A stretch of 32,887 nt of DNA from Bdellovibrionia bacterium (lineage in GTDB: Bacteria > Bdellovibrionota > Bdellovibrionia > Bdellovibrionales > JAGQZY01). The position numbers and the translations under genes were made by a program. Numbering within the stretch: the stretch's first letter is position 1; each line of letters starts with the position of its first letter. The notes beneath the pieces are model-generated. The model did not search any database. It was not told the origin of the DNA and saw only the letters and a list, made by a program, of their open reading frames with translations. Shown here piece by piece: positions 24,712 to 32,203 of this stretch. Location: NCBI GenBank assembly GCA_030424665.1, contig JAUHWN010000030.1, positions 1 through 32,887 on the forward strand. Direction: 5' to 3'.

Positions 24712-25535
24712 CGCTTTTTTAATGTTGCGTAAATCATCAGACCCATTTTCTTATCTAGAAACCTGTGAGCAAACTTAGGCATTCTCAAAGGTAGCGCTCT
24801 AGCGGGAAAAAAATGTAAGTATGTCTCTTCAACCCGAAAGTACTTCTCGAGTAATTCTCGATAGTCGGTCTCAGTAAATGCTATACCATAGGGGTTTTTA
24901 CCACCATCATACTTTCGAACTATTTCACTTACATCGTTTGAAGCTGCCATCTCATGTCGCTGCCTACCTTTTAAATCGATAAACTTACCAAAAAAACGAG
25001 AAATTGGACCAAGAGCTGACCAGATCTTAAGAACAGACCCATGATAGTAAACAGAAACAGATGCAGTTCCTCCAGGTGTCAAAACCCTACTAATCTCCTG
25101 CAAACACTTCTCATACTCAGGTGTGTGATGTATAACACCCTGACAATTCACATGTTCAAATGAACCATCTTTAAAACTCATATTTGCAGCATTCTCCCTG
25201 AAGAGATTTTTATGGTCGAATCCAAAAGTTTTACAACGAATTTCTGTGAGCCGAAGTGCATTTTCTGTGAGGTCAGCCGATGTGACACTAAACCCACGAC
25301 GCAAAAACTCAACCGTCCAGAAGCCAATTCCACAACCCAGATCTAAAACAGACTTTGAAGTATCTTTTGGGAAGATTCTTTCATCGATACGTCCGGCAAA
25401 GCAATCATCTATTACAGTATGAGCGTGACTTTCAAAAAAATCTTTACTTCCTACTTCAGAGTTAGACTCATCAGTCCATAGAGGATTCTCCTCCCAAAAC
25501 GATCTAATTTCCTGAATCTGCGGCTCTGTGTTCAT
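24708..25535 (-). CDS. Class I SAM-dependent methyltransferase
   Basis: A 275-residue protein with motif I SVLDLGCGIGFWTVEFL (about 62-78), TSADLTENAL, motif II-like HVNCQGVIHHTPEY and ISRVLTPGGTASVSVY, typical of methyltransferase type 11. The C-terminal 90 residues (KIWSALGPISRFFGKFIDLKG onwards, with YRELLEKYFRVEETYLHFFPARA) resemble small-molecule or sugar O-methyltransferases of LPS loci. It follows the second amidotransferase by three nt, has AGGA seven nt before its ATG, and closes the minus-strand run GT-C, WbpG-like, methyltransferase. It may methylate the amidinated sugar or its amidino group, which is unproven. Confidence 0.82.
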   Translation of the reverse strand: MNTEPQIQEIRSFWEENPLWTDESNSEVGSKDFFESHAHTVIDDCFAGRIDERIFPKDTSKSVLDLGCGIGFWTVEFLRRGFSVTSADLTENALRLTEIRCKTFGFDHKNLFRENAANMSFKDGSFEHVNCQGVIHHTPEYEKCLQEISRVLTPGGTASVSVYYHGSVLKIWSALGPISRFFGKFIDLKGRQRHEMAASNDVSEIVRKYDGGKNPYGIAFTETDYRELLEKYFRVEETYLHFFPARALPLRMPKFAHRFLDKKMGLMIYATLKKR

Positions 25536-25538
25536 TGA

Positions 25539-26744
25539 CTATCCTAAGTATTTCAAATAAAGAAGTTCAGGTAAAACACCCATATCACAAGCAACCTTTA
25601 TCGGGTACTTAAGCATTTTCATCATCGGGTAGTAACTCGGATAATCCAAAAATGACTTCGGAGGACGACTATACCACTCATCCCATTCTTGACGACTAAT
25701 TTCGAACTTTGAAATAGTGTAGTCGATCAACTCTGGGTCGTACTCATACGGGTGAGACTCTAAATACTTTAAAGCCTCTTCTCTTGTTTTTTGTCCTGAT
25801 CTAATTAGCGCAGAAAACTCAGTTTTTCTTTTATCTATATTAAACTTTTTCGGGAGCAGGTAAGATTGAATAAACTTGGTGTAGTAGGACTCATGATGAT
25901 GCCCACCGTAGTATTCCCAACCACACTCTTGCTTTATTACTTTATCCACATGCTCTTGATCGTATTCAGAATAATTTAGAATCGGAACAACTTTTATACC
26001 CTTATAAAAGGTATAGTAAATAAGGTCAGGAATTGTAAAGTTCTTAAAATCTTTGAGCGGCCTATTGCCGAATTGCTTATGTATTGCGTTTATATACTTA
26101 CCATCGATATAGGTCCAACCAATAGGGGCCACACCTTCGGTTCTAAATGAGTGACCATTGAGAACATATTTTATATTCTCTTTACCCGCGATTAAATGTA
26201 GAACCCTGTGAATCGCTACATCCGTTGGAACCTCAACATCAGGTACACTCGCCTTTAAAAAAGAGATTTGTAAATCCCTAAACTCTTCCCAGTCAGCAAC
26301 TATAGTTTCGAGATCGATATTTAATTTCTGAGTCGCGTTTTGAATATTAGTCACTGCCGTCTCGGAGTTCCAACCATTATCAAAATGTACTGCTAAAGGC
26401 CTCAAACCCAATTGTTTGGCGGTGTACATAGTCCAAGTACTATCTCTCCCACCACTTGTACCAACGACACAGTCGTAGTCCTTGCCCTTGCCGGCTTGTC
26501 TGATTTTATCGACAAGTTTCTCTAGGGTTTCCTGACGAACTTTTTCATTATGTATGGGGTATTTAGCTTCAAGGATGTCATGGATGTGACAAAACTGACA
26601 GACACCTTTTTCGTCAAACCTAATCTCAGGAATTGAAGTGTCCATTACACAACGAGTACACGTTTGCTCTTCGAAATTTTTTTGTAAATGAGAACGATAG
26701 CTCTTTCTAGAGAGAGTATTCGTAGATTCTCTTATAACTTCCAT
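25539..26744 (-). CDS. wbpG: N-acetyl sugar amidotransferase, WbpG/PseA family (copy B)
   Basis: Second acetamidino-forming amidotransferase, 401 residues. Zinc-type cysteine pairs are at 29/32 and 49/52 (CTRCVMDTSIPE, CQFCHIH), the ATP loop is SGGRDS at 97-102, and HFDNGWNSETAV and PDVEVPTDVAIH follow as in copy A. The two copies align over nearly their whole length but are clearly diverged, including V versus R in the ATP loop, so they are not a recent duplication. The ATG overlaps the GT-C-like gene by 38 nt and has GAGGAG about 8 nt before it. Its HisH/HisF partners are most likely the divergently transcribed pair at 29800. The substrate may be a different N-acetyl sugar from that of copy A. 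Confidence 0.9.
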   Translation of the reverse strand: MEVIRESTNTLSRKSYRSHLQKNFEEQTCTRCVMDTSIPEIRFDEKGVCQFCHIHDILEAKYPIHNEKVRQETLEKLVDKIRQAGKGKDYDCVVGTSGGRDSTWTMYTAKQLGLRPLAVHFDNGWNSETAVTNIQNATQKLNIDLETIVADWEEFRDLQISFLKASVPDVEVPTDVAIHRVLHLIAGKENIKYVLNGHSFRTEGVAPIGWTYIDGKYINAIHKQFGNRPLKDFKNFTIPDLIYYTFYKGIKVVPILNYSEYDQEHVDKVIKQECGWEYYGGHHHESYYTKFIQSYLLPKKFNIDKRKTEFSALIRSGQKTREEALKYLESHPYEYDPELIDYTISKFEISRQEWDEWYSRPPKSFLDYPSYYPMMKMLKYPIKVACDMGVLPELLYLKYLG

Positions 26745-29661
26745 CCTCTAACTCCTCTTCGACGACTAAGTTACTTATCGTCACCTTTGGTTTTTCTCGT
26801 CTTATTGGGTCGCCTTTTGGTCCAATAGCAATGCGAGTCGAATTAAACTGTTTTGGATCTAATTTTCCTTCTTCAATGAATCTTCTCAACCCAGACATTG
26901 TCTCAAAAGTGAATGTACCAAAGTTTTCATCAAGGAATAAATCATGTATGTAGAAATTTTTATCTTCCTTTGAATCATAAAGTCCAAGTTGAACTTGCCC
27001 AGTACCCTTTATTTTACCCCTAACGCGGTAATTCTTGTCAGTCCGAAAATCAATCCGTGGACTGTACAAAAATGACTTTCTACCGTCGACAATCTTCAAG
27101 TAAATGCCCATATCTGATTGCCCCCATCTTATATTTTCAGGAACTTGCCAGTGGGCCTGTGCTCTCCAACCTTGGAGTTCTGCATCCCAGGACTCAGTCC
27201 GCCTATTTGAATAGCGCTCTTGAGTGTTAAAGAGCTTAAAGGACTTAAGCTGAATTTCTGACTTTCCAACTGAAGAGACCGCGACTCTGAATTCTTTTGT
27301 AGATGGTATAGGAGCCAATTGAAACAATACATCTCTCTTTTTAGAAACAGTCCCTTCCCAAATTAAACTATAGCGATTTAATCCCGTCTTAGTAAATTCA
27401 ATTAAATAAACTCTAGATAATCCATTTCCCTCAATGGAGAACTCCCCACTATGGATCATTCCCCCTTCAATCGAGAATTCATTCGAAAAAGCCTGACTTG
27501 GTACTGAATTTATCAGGCCCTTCCCACTGTATCGAAACAGTTCAACTCGATTACTGAGGCTTCGATTATCCGTAGAATTAAAATTTGTGCTTAAATAATT
27601 ATCTTTAGAGCCCTTGTAGTAATCGACATTTGAAAACTCAGTCCAAACAACAGAATTCACACCTTCATTCCACTCAAATACTAATAACTGATTGTCATTG
27701 TTACCAGTCTGAGATTCATCTAATAGTTGGAAGATGCGGTAACCGTACTCATCCAGCAGAAGTTTCGCAAACGCAGAGTTGCCAACTAACTTAGAAACCA
27801 CTGAATTATAGAAAGCCGGTTCCGCGTAACCGGGAGTCGCTATATGTGTGACCCCCTGCTCTTTTAAGTAATCAAAGGCCCTATCCACCGATTGAATTGA
27901 ATAGAGTTCTTTAATTTTAGGGTCTAAATGGCTGACAAACTCTCGCTGACCGTAATAGGAGAAATCACTCTGCCTGAAGTTAAGAATCTTAGCATCCTTA
28001 GCAGTTTCATCTTTAACGAAGAGAACTGAGCGATAAATTCCGGAACGGTAGGAATACAGCTTCTCAAGGTCTGAATCAAAAAGTGTCAACGGAGACAATC
28101 TCGCAGAATAGGTTTCATAGGCAGTTCGATAACTGGGTAAATAACAAAGATAAGCCAAAACTAATACGATTAGCCCCTTGAGAACCCGAGACCTGGGCTG
28201 CCAATTAAACTTAGAAAATAGAGCTCCAGCGATGAGAATAATGCTCAAGGAAACAAAAGGCTGAGATGTCATCATATACCTATCATTTTTGATGAGAGCA
28301 TCTGTACCAATTATAGTACTCAATACTGCTCCAAAGAGATAACCAACTACGACAAGTATACTCAGCGAAAGTAAATCAAGTTTAAAATTTAACCAAGACT
28401 TAATCCGACTGGATTTTCTAAGAATGAAAAAAAGTCCAGACAAAAACATTAGTAGGAATGCCCAGTAACTGTAGCCAAATGATTCAGTCTTAGTAAAACC
28501 TTTTAAAGCTCCTCGTACCACCCTTTGAAATGGCTCGCCGATTTCACGGGTTACCCTGAAATAATCCTTATACCCAAGCTCCTTCAATTCATATACGGGA
28601 ACAGCACCGGCGTCAGCAACGACAGACCCAAAGTTGCGGATGTTATCTACATACTGTGGGATAACGAAAATGAGTCCCGCAAATAGCGCCGGCACCACAA
28701 AAACGAGTGAATTGCGAATTTTCAAAAACCAAAGAAGTAAACATAAGCCCAGAATAATGGGTATAATTAATATTCCGATGGAATGTGTATAGAGAGCGAA
28801 TCCAACTCCAAACGTAAATAGCCCTGCCAATGCAAAACTGGGGTTTTGGAGTAACTTCCAAAATAAAACTATCGCAACTAGAAAGCCATGAATTCGAATG
28901 GGATCTATGTGAGAAATAGACGCTTGAGCGTAATACATCGGAATGGATATGAGAAAATGAACTCCAATAGCCCTCAACCAGATTGGAAGCCCTCTGGTTA
29001 AACTAAAAATAAGAAGAACCGAATAAAGGCTAAATGTTGGTGCGACAAATTTAATCCAACCGGCATACTCGGTCGAACCTTGAATAAAATAGTTCCAAAC
29101 TAACAAAAGCACATAACCCATGGGATGGGACCACGGCCCATAATAGCCATTAGCTTGGTCAGAATTAAGAATGGGATAGGCGTCGCTACTTTTTAAATCA
29201 GCGAGAATTCGCGCCGTTTGCGCATATTCAAGAGGGTCGTTCCCCGTCATCGGAAAAGCCATATTCGCAAAGTACAGAAGTGAAACCACCAAAATGACAC
29301 TCGCGATTGCCAACCGATCGAGCCATGATGACGGCCAAAGAGAACGGATATCCTGAAAAAATGAAGTTAAAAGTTGAGAGAACTGCCCAAGCTCTTTGTT
29401 AAAGAATACAGGTAGCATCAGAAGGGCAGAGGATACTACGATGAGGTAGAAGTTTTGAGGAAGCCCAGGCACAATCGCAAGAGACAGATTGAGCAAGAGC
29501 GATACAACAAATGGCCCTAGCCCCATCAAAATCCATAAAAACTGATAGGCATCTTCAGTATTTTGAAATTTAACAATTCGAAGGCAAGGAAGTAACAATA
29601 AAATCGGAGTCAAAAAATAAGTAAAAAAGATCAATAGGATCTGAATAAGAAGATCTAACAT
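26707..29661 (-). CDS. GT-C-like membrane glycosyltransferase with long beta-rich periplasmic C-terminus
   Basis: A 984-residue protein. About a dozen hydrophobic segments lie in the first 520 residues, with the first long loop holding MTGNDPLEYAQTARIL (Asp142, Glu145), the expected position of the GT-C catalytic acidic pair, and later SHIDPIRIHGFLV and TDALIKNDRYMMTSQPF, as in ArnT/PMT-type enzymes. Residues 520 to 984 are soluble and look like an alpha/beta part followed by beta-sandwich repeats (GMIHSGEFSIEGNGLSRVYLIEF, YSPRIDFRTDKNYRVRGKIKGTGQVQLGLYD), possibly carbohydrate-binding. It should transfer a sugar from an undecaprenyl-phosphate donor in the periplasm. It is first in the minus-strand run and overlaps amidotransferase B. 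GT-C class probable; substrate unknown. Confidence 0.75.
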   Translation of the reverse strand: MLDLLIQILLIFFTYFLTPILLLLPCLRIVKFQNTEDAYQFLWILMGLGPFVVSLLLNLSLAIVPGLPQNFYLIVVSSALLMLPVFFNKELGQFSQLLTSFFQDIRSLWPSSWLDRLAIASVILVVSLLYFANMAFPMTGNDPLEYAQTARILADLKSSDAYPILNSDQANGYYGPWSHPMGYVLLLVWNYFIQGSTEYAGWIKFVAPTFSLYSVLLIFSLTRGLPIWLRAIGVHFLISIPMYYAQASISHIDPIRIHGFLVAIVLFWKLLQNPSFALAGLFTFGVGFALYTHSIGILIIPIILGLCLLLWFLKIRNSLVFVVPALFAGLIFVIPQYVDNIRNFGSVVADAGAVPVYELKELGYKDYFRVTREIGEPFQRVVRGALKGFTKTESFGYSYWAFLLMFLSGLFFILRKSSRIKSWLNFKLDLLSLSILVVVGYLFGAVLSTIIGTDALIKNDRYMMTSQPFVSLSIILIAGALFSKFNWQPRSRVLKGLIVLVLAYLCYLPSYRTAYETYSARLSPLTLFDSDLEKLYSYRSGIYRSVLFVKDETAKDAKILNFRQSDFSYYGQREFVSHLDPKIKELYSIQSVDRAFDYLKEQGVTHIATPGYAEPAFYNSVVSKLVGNSAFAKLLLDEYGYRIFQLLDESQTGNNDNQLLVFEWNEGVNSVVWTEFSNVDYYKGSKDNYLSTNFNSTDNRSLSNRVELFRYSGKGLINSVPSQAFSNEFSIEGGMIHSGEFSIEGNGLSRVYLIEFTKTGLNRYSLIWEGTVSKKRDVLFQLAPIPSTKEFRVAVSSVGKSEIQLKSFKLFNTQERYSNRRTESWDAELQGWRAQAHWQVPENIRWGQSDMGIYLKIVDGRKSFLYSPRIDFRTDKNYRVRGKIKGTGQVQLGLYDSKEDKNFYIHDLFLDENFGTFTFETMSGLRRFIEEGKLDPKQFNSTRIAIGPKGDPIRREKPKVTISNLVVEEELEDGSYKRIYEYSL

Positions 29662-29799
29662 TTTCTTGAAGTCCCTTTAAACCCGTAAAACTAGCATCTC
29701 GAGGCAAAATACTCAAAATTCAAGATGCATACGCAGAGCGAAAAGTGTTATTACTAGCTGTATTAAACCTGAACTAGTTTGTATAGGAAAAGTATATAA
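29662..29799. promoter_or_regulatory. Divergent intergenic region between the GT-C-like gene and hisH-like gene B
   Basis: These 138 bases lie between two divergent transcription units that together hold the second amidination set, so they should contain both promoters and may co-regulate them. TAGGAAAAG precedes the hisH-like ATG by about eight nt. No confident promoter hexamers or RNA structure were identified. Confidence 0.4.
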
Positions 29800-30423
29800 A
29801 TGGTAGCAATCGTAGACTACGGCTTAGGCAATTTGGCTTCACTGCGTAATCTGTTTGATCGCCTCAAATTGGAGAGTTCAATCTCCTCAGATCGAGAAAT
29901 CATCCAAAAAGCAAAGTATATTATTTTGCCAGGTGTCGGCCATTTCGCCCACGGAATGAAAAATTTAGGGGAACTTGGTCTCATAGAAACTCTCAACGAA
30001 GAGGTTTTGCAGAAGAAAAAGCCAACCCTGGGGATATGTTTAGGCATGCAGCTTATGACAAGGGGCAGCGAGGAGGGCCAATGCGAGGGCCTTGGCTGGT
30101 TCAATGCCGATACAAAGAGATTTAAATTCGATGCAAAGCAATCGAGATTAAGGGTCCCTCATGTTGGTTTCAATAATGTTGATGGGGATGACAAGATATT
30201 CAGCCGAAATTCGTCAAACCCTTACTTTTACTTTACCCACTCATACTGCGTCCAATCCGACTCTCCTGAAGAGATCGCTGGTGAAACTTTTCACGGTGTA
30301 AAATTCGTATCTGCTCTCAGAAAGGAAAACATTTGGGGAACTCAGTTTCACCCAGAAAAAAGCCATCGTGAAGGAATAGCTCTTATTAGCGAATTTTTGG
30401 AGTTAAAAAATGCTGAGAACTAG
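29800..30423 (+). CDS. hisH: HisH-like glutamine amidotransferase for sugar amidination (copy B)
   Basis: Class I glutaminase, 207 residues, giving ammonia to the paired HisF-like barrel. LPGVGHFAHGM is the oxyanion strand, GICLGMQL holds Cys80, and TQFHPEKSH gives His184 and Glu186, so the triad is complete. It overlaps the hisF-like start by 14 nt. It diverges from copy A throughout, with many substitutions despite identical motif spacing. It is encoded head to head with the GT-C/WbpG-B unit and on the opposite strand. Its partner WbpG is therefore probably copy B by proximity, though cross-use with copy A is possible. Confidence 0.9.
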   Translation: MVAIVDYGLGNLASLRNLFDRLKLESSISSDREIIQKAKYIILPGVGHFAHGMKNLGELGLIETLNEEVLQKKKPTLGICLGMQLMTRGSEEGQCEGLGWFNADTKRFKFDAKQSRLRVPHVGFNNVDGDDKIFSRNSSNPYFYFTHSYCVQSDSPEEIAGETFHGVKFVSALRKENIWGTQFHPEKSHREGIALISEFLELKNAEN

Positions 30424-31192
30424 AGTCATGCCCACCCTTTTAATTAAAGGAAACGGACTGTACAAAGGAATACAATTTAAAAACCATCGGTATGTCGGAG
30501 ACCCGATGAATGCAATCCGAATTTACGCGACAAAGGAAGTCGATGAACTCGTTCTTCTAGATATTGAAGCACGTAAGAATGGAAAGTGTATTGACCCCGA
30601 TATCGTTCAAAGGGTCGCCAAAGAAACTATGATGCCACTTACAGTCGGTGGTGGTATTACGACCTTGGATCAAGCTAAAGCATTGTTTAATGCGGGGGCT
30701 GAAAAGGTTTCACTGAATAGTGTAGCTTTCGATAGTCCAAATTTAATAAGTGAAATTGCAAATATTTACGGAAATCAAAGTATCGTGGTTTCAATGGATT
30801 TAAAGAAAAACCTATTTGGTAAGTATCAACTTTACAGCGAAAGCGGCTTAAAAAAACAAAAAGTAAACTTAGTTGATCATGCGAAAGCCATGGAATCTCT
30901 TGGTGCGGGGGAACTCCTAGTAACCTCGATGGACCAAGAAGGGACTATGCAGGGATTCGACATTCAATTGACCTCAATGATTTCAGAGGCCGTTTCTATT
31001 CCTGTTATCGCCTCTGGTGGAGCAGGAAGCATTGAGCACATGGCTCAAGTTGTCCATGACGGTCATGCTGACGCCGTTGCAGTCGGCAGTTTTTTCGTAT
31101 TTCACGGCAAACGGAGAGCGGTTCTTATTAACTTCCCTCTTCAATCTGAGCTACAAAAAGCTTTCCATCCGAACGAAAGACATTCGAATTGA
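30410..31192 (+). CDS. hisF: HisF-like cyclase-fold subunit for sugar amidination (copy B)
   Basis: A (beta/alpha)8-barrel, 260 residues, with TVGGGITTLDQAKALFNAGAEKVSLNS, IVVSMDLKKN, TSMDQEGTMQGFD and ASGGAGSIEHM. Numbering coincides with Thermotoga maritima HisF: position 11, the catalytic Asp of true HisF, is Leu (VMPTLLIKGNG), and Asp130 is kept. As in copy A, this points to ammonia channelling to a WbpG-type enzyme rather than imidazole ring closure. TTGGAG lies seven nt before the ATG, inside the hisH-like gene. Its stop overlaps the TTG start of the following flippase-like gene, linking amidination to a membrane transporter gene. Confidence 0.9.
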   Translation: MLRTRVMPTLLIKGNGLYKGIQFKNHRYVGDPMNAIRIYATKEVDELVLLDIEARKNGKCIDPDIVQRVAKETMMPLTVGGGITTLDQAKALFNAGAEKVSLNSVAFDSPNLISEIANIYGNQSIVVSMDLKKNLFGKYQLYSESGLKKQKVNLVDHAKAMESLGAGELLVTSMDQEGTMQGFDIQLTSMISEAVSIPVIASGGAGSIEHMAQVVHDGHADAVAVGSFFVFHGKRRAVLINFPLQSELQKAFHPNERHSN

Positions 31193-32136
31193 AAAAATCC
31201 ATAGCCATCATAGTTAGCTTGTTACTTGTCGTTTGGTGTGGATACTTCACTTATGAAAACCGCGAACAATTTTACCCAATCCTTGAACTGAAGGCATATT
31301 GGATTACCTCACTTGTTCTCGTTTCATTCTTTTACATTTGGGCCCAAGGTTTAATACTTAAATATGTCTTAGAGCCCTACAAGATCAAACTCAAGTTTAA
31401 GGAATGGTTCGGGATTTTGGTTGTAACGTTATTTGGTAACTACATATTTCCTTTTGCAGGAATTGGCTTTAGAGCCACCTACCTTAAAAAAAATCATAAT
31501 TTACAAGTCGGCGACTTTATTGCGTCGACCGTCGCGATTTATTGGTGGGAATTTTTGATTTTTGCCTTCGGGGGGATCGTTGGGCTATCACTTTTACAAA
31601 CTGATACTACCGTCGATAAATGGGTGCTTCTTCCAGTTTTAGTTAGTGGGATCACTTTTCTTTTTATTATTTACTTTCTCAAGTTTCGCTTTCCCTTAAT
31701 CGGTCCCAAAAAAATGATCATTAAAGTAAATTCGATGCTTGAGTCTTGGGATGGGATTAAAAAAGATCGAGCTATGATGAGTAAAGTGGGATTGTCCACC
31801 ACTCTCGTCTTTGTCCTCTACACAATTATGTTCGCTATAGCCTACGAGGCTTTTGGATTTATTGTCCCGATAGCCGGAAACATGATTGTTGCTTGCCTCA
31901 GTGATTATTCCTTTTTTATTCGTTTAGCTCCCGCTGCTTTCGGGTCCTACGAGGCGAGTATAGTTTACTCTTCTCAACTCTATAATCTGACTCTTGCGGA
32001 AGGCTTGATGGTTGCGGGATTAGTTCGAGTCGCAATGATGATCTGCTACTTTTCTCTGGGACCCATTTATAGCTATGTTCTGCTGGGCACCTTTTCTAAA
32101 AAAGCTCTCTCTGAGGCAACTAAAGCAGCGACCTAA
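31189..32136 (+). CDS. Flippase-like membrane protein, LPG-synthase TM/UPF0104 family
   Basis: A 315-residue polytopic protein with about seven or eight hydrophobic segments and the family marks FGNYIFPFAGIGFRATYLKK in the first third and RLAPAAFGSYEASIVY in the last third, the latter matching the conserved P-x(2)-(F/L)-G-x(2)-E-A segment of the lysylphosphatidylglycerol synthetase N-terminal (flippase) domain. Stand-alone members lack the aminoacyl transferase domain and are often encoded beside polyprenyl-phosphate GT2 enzymes. The TTG start overlaps the hisF stop as TTGA with no clear ribosome binding site, so it is probably translationally coupled. Likely role: moving a lipid or lipid-linked sugar, or an accessory to it. 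Confidence 0.8.
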   Translation: MKKSIAIIVSLLLVVWCGYFTYENREQFYPILELKAYWITSLVLVSFFYIWAQGLILKYVLEPYKIKLKFKEWFGILVVTLFGNYIFPFAGIGFRATYLKKNHNLQVGDFIASTVAIYWWEFLIFAFGGIVGLSLLQTDTTVDKWVLLPVLVSGITFLFIIYFLKFRFPLIGPKKMIIKVNSMLESWDGIKKDRAMMSKVGLSTTLVFVLYTIMFAIAYEAFGFIVPIAGNMIVACLSDYSFFIRLAPAAFGSYEASIVYSSQLYNLTLAEGLMVAGLVRVAMMICYFSLGPIYSYVLLGTFSKKALSEATKAAT

Positions 32137-32203
32137 ACCTAATGGCTTAAAAAAGTGACTTCAATACTTCACAAAACTAAATCGATGAAGCGCTGAGGTT
32201 TTA
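32137..32203. other. Convergent gap of 67 bases
   Basis: This lies between the flippase-like gene and the edge GT2, which face each other. No clear hairpin plus T-run terminator was seen on either strand. The stretch is AT-rich, with ttaaaaaa near the left end. Confidence 0.3.

Noticed and set aside
25539-31192. Set B as a recent tandem duplication of set A
   Set aside because: The paired proteins differ at many positions across their length and the surrounding genes are unrelated, so an old divergence or separate acquisition is more likely.
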